From contig OZ244557.1 in assembly GCA_965217625.1 (NCBI GenBank), positions 2,756,392 through 2,820,391 of the forward strand: 64,000 nucleotides of DNA, given 5' to 3'. The notes below the pieces were generated by a model. The model saw nothing but the letters and a program-made list of their open reading frames with translations. It searched no databases and had not been told where the DNA came from. This DNA comes from TK10-74A sp965217625. GTDB lineage: Bacteria > Chloroflexota > Dehalococcoidia > Bin125. The position numbers were made by a program, and so were the translations under genes. Shown one piece after another: positions 16,590-24,828 of this stretch. Numbering within the stretch: the stretch's first letter is position 1; each line of letters starts with the position of its first letter.

Positions 16590-16642
16590 AGAGCCGGTGT
16601 GACGCCCTGGCGGTGTCGTTCCCGGCTCTTTGTCTTTAACGG
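16590..16642 (+). ncRNA. Putative short structured RNA, copy 2
   Basis: A perfect 8-bp outer stem (16590-16597 with 16622-16629) encloses the inner stem GACGCC/GGTGTC (16601-16606 with 16612-16617, loop CTGGC). TTTGTCTTT follows, resembling an intrinsic terminator tract, so the transcript may be only about 50 nt. If it reads through it becomes antisense to the 3' end of ino1, which ends at 16670 on the other strand. Confidence 0.55.
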
Positions 16643-16669
16643 GGATCGCTGGGCCCACGGCCCGACGCC

Positions 16670-17740
16670 CTACTCCCCCGACGCGAAGGCCTCCACGCCG
16701 TCCCGCGCCCGATCGTCCGTCCACTGCTCCGGCGGCGACTTCATGAAGTACGCGCTGGGCGCCAGCAGCGGCCCCGACAGCCCCCGGTCGAGCCCGATCT
16801 TCGCGCAGCGCACCGCGTCGATGACCACGCCGGCCGAGTTCGGGCTGTCCCACACCTCCAGCTTCAACTCGAGGTTGAGCGGCACGTTGCCGAACGTCGT
16901 GCCCTCGATGCGGATGTGGCACCACTTGCGGTCGAGCAGCCAGGGCACGTGGTCGCTGGGGCCGACGTGCACCATGTCGGGCGGCATCTCGTAGTCGATC
17001 TGCGACGTCACCGCGTTCGTCTTGCTGATCTTCTTCGACTCCAGCCGCTCCCGCTCCAGCATGTTGAGGAAGTCGGTGTTGCCGCCGAAGTTCAACTGGT
17101 AGGTGCGGTCGATGCGCACGCCGCGGTCGCGGAAGAGCCGCGTCAGCACCCGGTGCACGATGGTCGCGCCCACCTGGCTCTTGATGTCGTCGCCGATGAT
17201 CGGCACGCCGGCGCGGCGGAAGCGGTCGGCCCAGTACGTCTCCCGCGCGATGAACACCGGGATGCAGTTGACCATCGCGCAGCCCGCCTCGAGCACCTGC
17301 TCGACGTACCACTTGGTCGCCTCTTCGCTGCCGACGGGTAGGTAGCTGATCACGACGTCGACCTCGCGCTCCTTGAGGATGGCGGCGATGTCGGCCGTCG
17401 CGCCCGGCGCCTTCTCGATGATCTGGCTCAGGTACTTGCCCAGGCCGTCGTGCGTCATGCCCCGCTCGACCGGGACGCCCAGGTGCGGCGCCTCGCTGAA
17501 CGTCAGCGTGTTGTTGGGCTCGGTGAAAATGGCCTCCGAGAGGTCCTTGCCCACCTTGTTGCGGTCGATGTCGAAGGCGGCCACGAAGTTGAGGTCGCCG
17601 ATGTGGTAGTCGCCGAGCAGCGGGTGCATGATGCCCGGGATCTCCTCGCCCTCCTGGGCGTCGCGGTAGAAGTGCACGCCCTGCACCAGCGAGGAGGCGC
17701 AGTTGCCCACTCCGATAATCGCGACGTTGATCTTGCCCAT
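16670..17740 (-). CDS. ino1: Inositol-3-phosphate synthase (Ino1)
   Basis: The enzyme isomerises glucose-6-phosphate to inositol-3-phosphate using NAD, supplying the headgroup for inositol lipids. The protein is 356 residues, the compact actinobacterial/archaeal size. It has the NAD-binding AIIGVGNCASSLVQG, the GDDIKSQVGAT block, QLNFGGNTDFLN and the catalytic-region Lys residues around ERLESKKISKTNA. ATG 17740 follows GGGAGGGG. It is near, but separate from, the lipid operon that would use its product. Confidence 0.95.
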   Translation of the reverse strand: MGKINVAIIGVGNCASSLVQGVHFYRDAQEGEEIPGIMHPLLGDYHIGDLNFVAAFDIDRNKVGKDLSEAIFTEPNNTLTFSEAPHLGVPVERGMTHDGLGKYLSQIIEKAPGATADIAAILKEREVDVVISYLPVGSEEATKWYVEQVLEAGCAMVNCIPVFIARETYWADRFRRAGVPIIGDDIKSQVGATIVHRVLTRLFRDRGVRIDRTYQLNFGGNTDFLNMLERERLESKKISKTNAVTSQIDYEMPPDMVHVGPSDHVPWLLDRKWCHIRIEGTTFGNVPLNLELKLEVWDSPNSAGVVIDAVRCAKIGLDRGLSGPLLAPSAYFMKSPPEQWTDDRARDGVEAFASGE

Positions 17741-17838
17741 GGCGGATGCCCCTCCCGGCTGGCCTGCGGCTCTCGTGCCCGGCCGACGACCGGGGAGCTC
17801 GCGGCGCGCTCGTGCAGGGTGGAGGCGGCGAGTAGTGC

Positions 17839-17867
17839 AACATAGCAGGAGTCGGGGTGTCGGTCAG
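17839..17867 (-). promoter_or_regulatory. Candidate ino1 promoter
   Basis: On the minus strand CTGACC (17867-17862), a 17-bp spacer and TATGTT (17844-17839), preceded by TGC (extended -10). This gives a leader of about 90 nt before ino1. The gap 17741-17941 separates ino1 from the divergent fibronectin-type gene. Confidence 0.45.
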
Positions 17868-17941
17868 GGGCGAATCAGGACTTCCGCGAGATGGGCTAGG
17901 CTGGAGATGGGCTGGGGCGACGCGTTGGACTGGGAGCACCC

Positions 17942-20266
17942 GTGCGCATGCACGGCGTCTCGTTTGGCTTGTCCCTCGTTCTCCTTATCGTCTTGCACAT
18001 CGCGCTCGTCCCGGCCGATCAGGCCGCGGCGCAAGCGCCCGACCCCCTCACGCTCACCATCACCGCGTCCCGCTCCGAGTGCACGGCGGGGACGCTCAAT
18101 CCGGTGACCTGGGAGATCAGCGGTGGCACGCCGCCCTACACCCTGGCGATCGAAGGCGAGCCGGTGGACGCGGAGGTGGAGAGCGCGACGGTCACCTGCG
18201 GGGCGCTGCCCGACGGCGCGAGCACGGCAGCGGGCACGATCACGGGGGCCGTGACGGACGCCGCGGGCGCTCGGGCGACGGCCAGCGCCGCCTACACGAT
18301 CGTGCCGCCCCTCCCCGCGCCGACTGCGATCTACTCAGCCGCATACCGTACGTTCATCGGGCTCGACTGGGACCGCGTGGATGCGGCTGGCCCCGTGCCT
18401 GCGCTGGGCGCTGAGTGCCCCTGCCCCTTGTATCTCCTGCGCTGGCGGGTCGCGGGCACGGAAACCTGGACCACCGGTCTCCATGCGGATCGGCAGGTGC
18501 ACCCGGGACAGGCCGTCGCCGGCCGCCTGCTCCTGGACCTCTTTGAGAGCACGACGTATGAACTGGCCGTCGCGACGCTGCGCGACGCGATCGAGCAAGA
18601 CACCCCCGCCGCGCTCACGTGGAGTGCGCCAGTCACAATGCACACCCTGGCTCCGCCGACCGGCGTGCGGGCGACCGCCACCCATGACACGGTCACCGTC
18701 ACATGGGATCCCCAGCCCGGCGTGAGAGTCTTCGCCGTGACGGTCTGGGGCCCGCACGGCGCTACTACGACCCAGCAGTTCACACCCGATGGCAGCACCC
18801 CGCACCAACTCGTCTTCCGCGATCTGCCGCCCGACACCGAGTACCGGGTGGAAGTACGAGTCCCAGCGGGGCAGGACAGCGTCTGGACCGAGATCACCGT
18901 TGCCACCAGCACGCCGCCGGCGGACTGGACGCCGTTGCCACGCGGTCCACAGAACCTGCGCACCAGCGTCACGCACGACAGCGTCACGGTGGATTGGGAC
19001 GCGCCGCACACCGGTGCCGGGAGCGTCTACCACGTCAATTTGCATCCTCCGGTCGGGCTGAGACAGAGTGTCGCAGTTCATAGCGGCGTGACGGAACACA
19101 CCTTCACGGGGCTGGCACCGGCCACGACCTATGAAGTCGCGGTGATACACGCCGACATCGTCGTCGGAAGGGTCGAGGTCGCCGTCACGACCCTGGCGGC
19201 GCCGGCGGCGGGCGGGGGGCAGCGCTCAGCGCGGGCGACATTGTGCCACGAGATTCTGCCTGGCTGGCTGGTCTGTCCACCGGCGGACGCCGGCCCCGCC
19301 GCTCTCCTCTACAACCGGCTGGACCCGACGGGCCAGGCGACCACCCCCGGCAGCTACGCCTTCCTCGACGCCGCGGGGCGGGCCGTCACGACCTACGAGG
19401 GCCTGCGCGACGGCACGACGACGGCGCTGCGTATCCATCAGTCCGATGGCTACGGGGCGTCACAGGCGGACACCTACGGCGACGTGGCAGTGGGGGACAT
19501 CTTCGAGTGGCGGGAGGCGGACGACTGCTGGGTGCGCTACGAGGTGACGGAGGTGAAGGCGGACCCGGCCGGGACGGCGCCGCGCAAGGAGTTCGCCGTC
19601 AAGTGGCATGCCTACGCGTTCACGGGCTGCGCGGGTACCGTCGCGACGGACAACGCAGTCAGAGTCACGGTTGACCCGCCCAGCTTCTTCTCGCCCAGGA
19701 TCAGCACTCCCGTGCGCTACGGCCCCTACCAACTCGTCCCCTACGGCTGGACCGGCGTGCTCGAAGAAACGACCACGGTCGCACCGCCGTCGAATGCGGC
19801 CTCCGGCGCCTCGGGCTCCTCAGAGTCCTCCGACGCCTCGGACGGGCCCGCGTGGCCGTCCAGCGACCCCGCCTCCGCCCGCCAGCACCCGCTGTGGAAT
19901 GAGCCGTCCCTGCCAGCCGGGTGGACGCTCGGCTCGATCTGGGCGGAGGAATCGTATGTCGAAGCGCACTATCGCGACGACCGGGGATATGGCGCGGCTC
20001 ACATCTGGATCGCCCGGCAGGACTCGCACCCGCGCCAACTCACTACCAGCGTTCTCACAGGGCACGGGAACGTCAACGTCGAAGAGGAGCGCATAGTCGA
20101 TGGACACGCTGCCATCGTGATGTACGACGCGGCCGACGCAGTGGTGTTCATCTTCAACGCGGTCACTGGCGTCGAATATTTTGTCCACTTGTACTCGAGT
20201 TCCGCTGACCCGAACGGACGTGATGTCGACGACGCCATCGCCCTCGCGCGGAGCTTGTACCAATGA
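17942..20266 (+). CDS. Secreted fibronectin type III domain protein
   Basis: This 774-residue protein has an N-terminal signal peptide (hydrophobic LSLVLLIVLHIALV, cleavage near AAAQA). Then come an Ig-like region (ISGGTPPYTL), a degenerate and two clear fibronectin-III modules (PPTGVRATATHDTVTVTWD and PQNLRTSVTHDSVTVDWD starts), a Cys-containing domain and a Ser-rich linker. The final 120-residue domain of unknown type ends with DAIALARSLYQ. GTG 17942 has GGGAG 5 bp upstream; ATG 17948 is the alternative. It is probably a cell-surface or secreted protein. Confidence 0.78.
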   Translation: MRMHGVSFGLSLVLLIVLHIALVPADQAAAQAPDPLTLTITASRSECTAGTLNPVTWEISGGTPPYTLAIEGEPVDAEVESATVTCGALPDGASTAAGTITGAVTDAAGARATASAAYTIVPPLPAPTAIYSAAYRTFIGLDWDRVDAAGPVPALGAECPCPLYLLRWRVAGTETWTTGLHADRQVHPGQAVAGRLLLDLFESTTYELAVATLRDAIEQDTPAALTWSAPVTMHTLAPPTGVRATATHDTVTVTWDPQPGVRVFAVTVWGPHGATTTQQFTPDGSTPHQLVFRDLPPDTEYRVEVRVPAGQDSVWTEITVATSTPPADWTPLPRGPQNLRTSVTHDSVTVDWDAPHTGAGSVYHVNLHPPVGLRQSVAVHSGVTEHTFTGLAPATTYEVAVIHADIVVGRVEVAVTTLAAPAAGGGQRSARATLCHEILPGWLVCPPADAGPAALLYNRLDPTGQATTPGSYAFLDAAGRAVTTYEGLRDGTTTALRIHQSDGYGASQADTYGDVAVGDIFEWREADDCWVRYEVTEVKADPAGTAPRKEFAVKWHAYAFTGCAGTVATDNAVRVTVDPPSFFSPRISTPVRYGPYQLVPYGWTGVLEETTTVAPPSNAASGASGSSESSDASDGPAWPSSDPASARQHPLWNEPSLPAGWTLGSIWAEESYVEAHYRDDRGYGAAHIWIARQDSHPRQLTTSVLTGHGNVNVEEERIVDGHAAIVMYDAADAVVFIFNAVTGVEYFVHLYSSSADPNGRDVDDAIALARSLYQ

Positions 20267-20387
20267 GACGATCCGCCGTCCTCGCCATTGCGCCTTGCCC
20301 CTCCTTGCCGGCCGCCCCACGCGCCACCGGCGCCCCGCTCGGCAGCGGGGGCGATGAGTCCGCGGGGCGATCGCAGCCGGGTCCGGG
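20267..20387 (-). pseudogene. Remnant of a third copy of the small-membrane-protein repeat
   Basis: This short stretch contains the ribosome-site/start-region sequence of the flanking copies (near 20283-20307, compare 21168-21191), joined to sequence also found at 20785-20860 (GCTCGGCAGCGGG and beyond). It looks like a deletion product of the same duplicated unit, with most of the gene missing. Confidence 0.45.
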
Positions 20388-20741
20388 CTAGGACGCGACG
20401 GTCTCGCGCTGATCACGCTGCGCCGGTGACGGTTCGGTGAAGTCGAGCCCCGCCGCGTGCGCCGCGTCGCGGCGGGCAATCCAATCCTCCCAGGCCTGCC
20501 GTTCCTCCGCGTGTCCCTCCGCGTGGCCCTCCGCGCGGCCCTCCGCGTGTCCCTCCGCGCGGCCTTGCACCCGGCCTTCCGCGCGGCCTTGCACCCGGCC
20601 TTCCGCGCGGCCTTGCGCGAGCCTCGCCTTCTTGTACGCCTCATACAACATCGGTACGCCTTCCACGATTATCACGGTGAGTGCGGTGAGTGAGACCGCG
20701 ACGGAGCCAAGTGCCTGCGCGACCGCGACCATGGTCGCCAT
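20388..20741 (-). CDS. Small membrane protein with EGRA/EGHA repeats, copy 1
   Basis: This 117-residue protein has one membrane helix near the N-terminus (LGSVAVSLTALTVIIVEGVPM), a basic KKARLAQ stretch, eleven or so four-residue repeats (GRAE, GRVQ, GHAE) and a conserved tail (WEDWIARRDA...DFTEPSPAQRDQRETVAS). The start at ATG 20741 follows GGGGAGGG. Copy 2 downstream is nearly identical outside the repeat. The first membrane helix present in copy 2 is missing here. Function unknown. Confidence 0.62.
   Translation of the reverse strand: MATMVAVAQALGSVAVSLTALTVIIVEGVPMLYEAYKKARLAQGRAEGRVQGRAEGRVQGRAEGHAEGRAEGHAEGHAEERQAWEDWIARRDAAHAAGLDFTEPSPAQRDQRETVAS
20508..20640 (-). repeat. 12-bp tandem repeats encoding EGRA/EGHA/QGRV units
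   Basis: A 12-bp period (variants of GCGCGGCCTTCC and GCGTGTCCCTCC) repeats about eleven times in copy 1; a shorter array with the same unit is at 20970-21050 in copy 2. Each unit adds four residues, so copy number can change without a frameshift. Confidence 0.75.
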
Positions 20742-20843
20742 CGCGCCGTGTCCCTCCCCGACGCACTTCGCTGCGACCAACCGCGCCGCCCCGCTCGGCA
20801 GCGGGGCAGATGAGTTCGCGGGGAAGCCTCGCGCCGATCCGGG

Positions 20844-21290
20844 CTAGGAAGCGACGGTCTCGCGCTGATCGCGCTGCGCCGGTGATGGCTCCGTGAAGTC
20901 GAGCCCCGCCGCTTGTGCCGCGTCGCGGCGGGCAATCCAATCCTCCCAGGCCTCCCGTTCCGCCGCGCGTCCCGCCGCGCGTCCCGCCGCGTGTCCCTCC
21001 GCGTGTCCCTCCGCGCGGCCTTCCGCGCGTCCTTGCGCCCGGCCTTGCGCGAGCTTCGCCTTCTTGAACGCCTCATACAACATCGGTACACCTTCCACGA
21101 CAATCACGGTGAGTGCGGTGAGTGAGACCGCGACCGAGCCAAGCGCCTGCGCGACCGCGACCATGGTCGCCATTGCGCCTTGCCCCTCCTTGCCGACCTC
21201 CTGGTCAATGACGTAGCCAAGCGCGGCCAGGAACAGCACGGCGAAGAGCAGCAGCCCGATCGCGGCCCGGCTCGGGTGGATGCTAGGCAA
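20844..21290 (-). CDS. Small membrane protein with EGRA/EGHA repeats, copy 2
   Basis: This 148-residue form has two predicted membrane helices (AIGLLLFAVLFLAALGYVI and LGSVAVSLTALTVIVVEGV), a short EGRA/EGHA/AGRA repeat and the same conserved C-terminal tail as copy 1. The TTG start at 21290 gives the two-helix form. An internal ATG at 21173 with GGAGGGG upstream gives a 109-residue form equal to copy 1, so the true start is open. The pair is a tandem duplication. Confidence 0.58.
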   Translation of the reverse strand: MPSIHPSRAAIGLLLFAVLFLAALGYVIDQEVGKEGQGAMATMVAVAQALGSVAVSLTALTVIVVEGVPMLYEAFKKAKLAQGRAQGRAEGRAEGHAEGHAAGRAAGRAAEREAWEDWIARRDAAQAAGLDFTEPSPAQRDQRETVAS

Positions 21291-21479
21291 GCGGGGGCGC
21301 CGCGCGACCGCGCACGACCCGCCGTCTGCAGGTGGGGATGGCCAGTCGTTGTCTCATCGTCGCATCTCCTTTCCGCCGATCCCGAGTGTATCTCAATCAG
21401 GCGCCGGGCTGCGACGTTCGCCGCCCCCTCCGCGACGCACTTAGCTGCGACCGACCTCGCCAGCCGCCACAATCTCCCC

Positions 21480-22295
21480 ATGGCCGACCGCCCTGTAGCC
21501 CACGACGCCGCTGCCTTCCGGCCCCTCGCCGAGGAGCTGGCCGACGCCGCCGGCGCGGCCATCCGGCCCTACTTCCGCCAGCGCCTGGAGGTCGAGTCGA
21601 AGGCCGACGCCAGTCCGGTCACCGTCGCCGATCGGGCGGCGGAGTCGGCCATGCGCGATCTGATCGCCACCCGCCGGCCTCAGGACGGCATCGTCGGCGA
21701 GGAGTTCGGCGCGGAGCGGGCGGACGCCGAGTACGTCTGGGTGCTCGACCCCATCGACGGCACCAAGGCCTTCATCTCGGGGCTGCCCACCTTCGGCACG
21801 CTGATCGCGCTGCTGCACCGCGGCGCGCCCGTGCTGGGCGTCATCGATCAGCCCGTCAGCGGCGAGCGCTGGCTGGGCCTGCCCGGCCTCGGCGCCGACC
21901 TGCGCCAGGGCCACGACGCGACGCCCGAGCCGATTCACACCCGCGCCTGCGCGTCGCTGGCCGACGCCTCACTGTTCTGCACCGCCCGCGAGCAGTTCGC
22001 CGGGCCGGACGCCGACGCCTACGTGCGCCTCGCGGCGCGGGTGCGCATGACCCGCTACGGGCTCGACTGCTACGCCTACGCGATGCTCGCCACGGGCTTC
22101 GTCGACCTCACCGTCGAGGCCACGCTGGAGCCCTACGACTACCTGGCGCTCGTGCCCGTGATCGAGGCCGCCGGCGGCCGCATCAGCGACTGGGACGGCG
22201 TGCCCCTGGGGCTGCACTCCGACGGGCGCGTGATCGCCGCCGGCGACCCGCGTCGCCACCCGGAGGCCCTGGCCATCCTGCGCGGGTCCGGCTAG
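21480..22295 (+). CDS. hisN: Inositol-monophosphatase-family phosphatase, HisN (histidinol-phosphatase) type
   Basis: This 271-residue Mg-dependent phosphatase has the metal-site residues in GEEFG and DPIDGTKAFISGLPTFGTLIAL, and the C-terminal LEPYDYLALVPVIEAAGG. The FISGLPTFGTLI segment is typical of HisN-type enzymes that dephosphorylate histidinol phosphate; inositol-phosphate phosphatase activity, relevant to ino1 nearby, cannot be excluded. CACAAT (21468-21473) ends 7 bp before the ATG with no ribosome site, suggesting a leaderless transcript. Confidence 0.88.
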   Translation: MADRPVAHDAAAFRPLAEELADAAGAAIRPYFRQRLEVESKADASPVTVADRAAESAMRDLIATRRPQDGIVGEEFGAERADAEYVWVLDPIDGTKAFISGLPTFGTLIALLHRGAPVLGVIDQPVSGERWLGLPGLGADLRQGHDATPEPIHTRACASLADASLFCTAREQFAGPDADAYVRLAARVRMTRYGLDCYAYAMLATGFVDLTVEATLEPYDYLALVPVIEAAGGRISDWDGVPLGLHSDGRVIAAGDPRRHPEALAILRGSG

Positions 22296-22492
22296 GCGGA
22301 GCGCTTCAGGACGGGCAGCCCGGTCTGCGTGTTCTCTTTGATCATGAAGCCGTCGGGGATGGCGTCGAGGGCGCCTTCCTTGACCTGCTTGCCGAAGAAG
22401 TAGATGCGCTGCTCGCGCCCGTTCTTCAGCAGCACGTCCCGCGTGTGCAGGAAGTACGTCTGATCCTTGGAGTTGGTGTAGGACAGGGCCAA
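22292..22492 (-). CDS. Conserved small protein (MALSYTN family)
   Basis: This is a 66-residue basic protein (SYTNSKDQTYFLHTRDVLL...IYFFGKQVKEGALD...GFMIKENTQTGLPVLKR). I recall similar small proteins that begin MALTYTN, so the TTG at 22492 is chosen over the longer GTG 22531 form. It is convergent with hisN, sharing 3 bp at the stop codons. No enzymatic motif is visible; the function is unknown. Confidence 0.7.
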   Translation of the reverse strand: MALSYTNSKDQTYFLHTRDVLLKNGREQRIYFFGKQVKEGALDAIPDGFMIKENTQTGLPVLKRSA

Positions 22493-22566
22493 GGGAGGCC
22501 GCCTCTCGGGTACCACCCCACAAAGGCGCACGCACGTACGCGCTTCTCACCCCAAAACCTGTCTCA

Positions 22567-22595
22567 ATTACACCCCGCGACGCGGCGTGGGTCAA
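22567..22595 (-). promoter_or_regulatory. Promoter of the small MALSYTN-type gene
   Basis: On the minus strand TTGACC (22595-22590), a 17-bp spacer and TGTAAT (22572-22567). GGTTAT/ATAACC inverted arms lie upstream (about 22600-22625), a possible operator shared with the divergent gene at 22755. Confidence 0.55.
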
Positions 22596-22754
22596 GCCGG
22601 TTATCTGGCAGAGCGACATAACCGACGCTGCGACGCCCGATCAGGCCCCTGAGACCGTCGTTCGATGGCCCCGCGACCCCGCGACAGCCCCCACGACGGC
22701 CGCCGGATAGGCTCGGGAGGCCGCCGGCCCGGGGCGAGCGAGGGAGACGACGTC

Positions 22755-23804
22755 GTGTCGCAGCAACGACCGCGCTCGCGGATCCCGCGGCCCCGCCTGC
22801 CCCGGCGCCGGCCCGGCACGCTCGCGCTGATGGTCGGGGTGACGCTCGGCATGGGCGTGTTCACCGTGCTCGTCGGCGTGCTGCTGATCAGCTGGCGCGA
22901 CGACCCCATCGGCCTCGACCGCTGGACGCTCGTCGAAGTCGGCGCCCGCGCCCCGTTCCTGCCCACCCTCGCCAACGCCGACGCCGGCGCCGGCGCCAAC
23001 CGCCTCAGCTTCACCATCCAGGACGACCGCGGCCAGATCCGCGGCGACCTCACGGTGCGGGTCGCCATCTACGACCTCGCGACCGACCCCGACACGCCGG
23101 TCGCGGCGCAGTTCGCGCAGTTCATCTCCTACGCCTCGGAGTCGCCCCTGCCCGTGCAGCACCAGCACGCCACGGGCGCGAGCCTCTCCGACAACGCCCG
23201 CTACGTCGGGGCGGGCATCTACGTCGTGCCGGCCTACTTCCCGCGCCCCGGCACGTGGGGCCTGGAGTTCCAGATCGCCCCCGCCGACGTCCCCTTCGAC
23301 GAGGCCGACGCGGAGGAGGTGCTGTTCCGGCTGTCCGTGCGCGCCCGCCGCGCCGCGCCGGCCGTCGGGCAGGCGGCGATCGCGACGCCCTCCCGCACCC
23401 TGGTCGACGATCCCGATCTGGCGCGCCTGACGTCGGACCCGGTGCCCGAGCCGGGGCTCTACCAGCTCAGCATCGACGACGCGCTCGCCAACGGGCGGCC
23501 GCTGCTGCTCATCTTCGCGACGCCGGCCTTCTGCCACTCGCGCACTTGCGCCCCGGCGCTCGACGTCGTCAAGGCCGTCTGGCGCGACCACGCCGCCGAC
23601 GTCGACGCCATCCACGTGGAGGTCTTCGAGAACCCCGACGACCCGTCCGACCTGCACGAGGCCGCCGCCTTCCTCGCCTGGGACCTGCCCAGCGAGCCCT
23701 GGGTCTTCCTCATCGACGGCCGCGGCGTCATCGTCGCCGCCTACGAGGGCAGCGTCACCGATCGGGAGCTGCGCGGGGAGGTCGAGGGGTTGGTCGGGCG
23801 GTAG
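22755..23804 (+). CDS. Membrane-anchored thioredoxin-fold protein
   Basis: This 349-residue protein has an Arg/Pro-rich cytoplasmic N-terminus and one membrane helix (LALMVGVTLGMGVFTVLVGVLL). A beta-rich extracellular region follows, then a C-terminal thioredoxin-like domain with FATPAFCHSRTCAPAL, where the CxxxxC spacing replaces the classical CxxC, and a later WVFLIDGRGVIVAAYEG. GTG 22755 has AGGGAG upstream. It probably acts in extracytoplasmic redox or metal delivery; the partner is unknown. Confidence 0.72.
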   Translation: MSQQRPRSRIPRPRLPRRRPGTLALMVGVTLGMGVFTVLVGVLLISWRDDPIGLDRWTLVEVGARAPFLPTLANADAGAGANRLSFTIQDDRGQIRGDLTVRVAIYDLATDPDTPVAAQFAQFISYASESPLPVQHQHATGASLSDNARYVGAGIYVVPAYFPRPGTWGLEFQIAPADVPFDEADAEEVLFRLSVRARRAAPAVGQAAIATPSRTLVDDPDLARLTSDPVPEPGLYQLSIDDALANGRPLLLIFATPAFCHSRTCAPALDVVKAVWRDHAADVDAIHVEVFENPDDPSDLHEAAAFLAWDLPSEPWVFLIDGRGVIVAAYEGSVTDRELRGEVEGLVGR

Positions 23805-23816
23805 CGAGTGTGAGAG

Positions 23817-24359
23817 CTACTGCCCTGCAGGGAGTCGTTTCCTGGCGACGACTGTCCGTACTCGGGCCTTGCATGCGTTGGTGATGTGGGTGCAAGCTGC
23901 CCACCACTTGGGTTGGTAGTCCCACTTCTCCACTGCATCGAGGGAGCGAGTGACGAAGCGATCCACTACTGCGACGCTGCCCACCTTCGGTTGCCGCTCG
24001 GGACGGACATAGTAGAACTTGTGCCAGTTCGTGGCATTCACCAGGGCGACCATCTCAGTCCACATCCCTCGGGGGAGATCGTCAGGTCCTTGAAGAAGGA
24101 CGACGAGATCGGACCGCTCGACTACTGCGGTTTCAACGTCGAGGAGGTCAAGACCCTCCGGCACTTCAAGGGCCTCCGGGATGATCACTTCAGCGATCTG
24201 GTTCGTAGCTCTCAAGCGGTCGCATAGTTCGGCGCGCTTGCGGTACTCCGGCGAATCTTCGCCCGCACCGAAGATGGCAACAGTTATGCCGGGTTCCTCA
24301 AGGCGACTGTCGGCCAGATCTCTCAGAGCGCGTTCCGTCGGGGTTTCCTCACCCCGCAC
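23817..24359 (-). CDS. Rossmann-like nucleotide-sensing domain protein (third gene of the unknown island)
   Basis: This 180-residue protein has a beta-strand/loop start GITVAIFGAGEDSPEYRKRA, a middle LLDVETAVVERSDLVVLLQGP, and a Trp-rich C-terminus. The layout resembles nucleoside-deoxyribosyltransferase/SLOG-type folds that bind nucleotides, but I cannot assign a family. The start GTG 24359 overlaps the preceding gene by 11 bp. GC content is visibly lower than in the flanks, suggesting transfer together with the two upstream genes. Confidence 0.55.
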   Translation of the reverse strand: MRGEETPTERALRDLADSRLEEPGITVAIFGAGEDSPEYRKRAELCDRLRATNQIAEVIIPEALEVPEGLDLLDVETAVVERSDLVVLLQGPDDLPRGMWTEMVALVNATNWHKFYYVRPERQPKVGSVAVVDRFVTRSLDAVEKWDYQPKWWAACTHITNACKARVRTVVARKRLPAGQ

Positions 24360-24828
24360 GGTGGAGAGACTCGTCGACGAACGAAATTCCCGACGGACTG
24401 AGCGTGAACTCTGTCCCATGGTCGGCAAGCAATCTCGCCCGCTGCAGTCGGGAAAACGCGATCCAGTCCTCGGCGGTGTCGAACCACTCCGCCAACTGAT
24501 CCACGGTGACCACACCTGAGTCGGCGATTCGCCCGAGCACCGCACTCGCAGTTCGATTCGAGCCGACCAGGTTCACATCGTCGGATAGCGACATCTCCAG
24601 GCGCCGCAGATCGGCCTGGATCGGGACTAGTACCTGCGTTCGGAAGCCCGATGCTGCCCCCGTGGCGGTGATAACGAGTTCGTGTCGGGTGGCAGCGACG
24701 ACACCGCCATCGGAGTCTAGCGCGGCCTGCTGCATGAAGAACCCGCTTTCGGAGACCGTCGAGTCCCACCGGTGCGACGAGTCGTTCTCCGTGGCGTCGT
24801 CGTAGTCGGGAGTGATCGTGATGTTCAT
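24349..24828 (-). CDS. Unknown protein (second gene of the island)
   Basis: I do not recognise this 159-residue protein. It starts MNITITPDYDDATEND and is acidic at the N-terminus. Its C-terminal half (VTVDQLAEWFDTAEDWIAFSRLQ...TLSPSGISFVDE) could form a small winged-helix-like unit. The ATG overlaps the stop of the upstream gene (ATGA), so the three genes form one operon. Confidence 0.6.
   Translation of the reverse strand: MNITITPDYDDATENDSSHRWDSTVSESGFFMQQAALDSDGGVVAATRHELVITATGAASGFRTQVLVPIQADLRRLEMSLSDDVNLVGSNRTASAVLGRIADSGVVTVDQLAEWFDTAEDWIAFSRLQRARLLADHGTEFTLSPSGISFVDESLHRAG

Noticed and set aside
16423..16642. Reading both hairpins simply as transcription terminators
   Set aside because: Copy 1 lacks a T-tract, and both copies carry a well-spaced promoter ending at the stem base, which terminators do not need. 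The alternative remains noted.
16599..16994. 131-residue plus-strand frame opposite ino1 starting inside hairpin copy 2
   Set aside because: It begins in the stem sequence with a GTG and no ribosome site and then runs antisense to ino1; its composition is that of a shadow frame.
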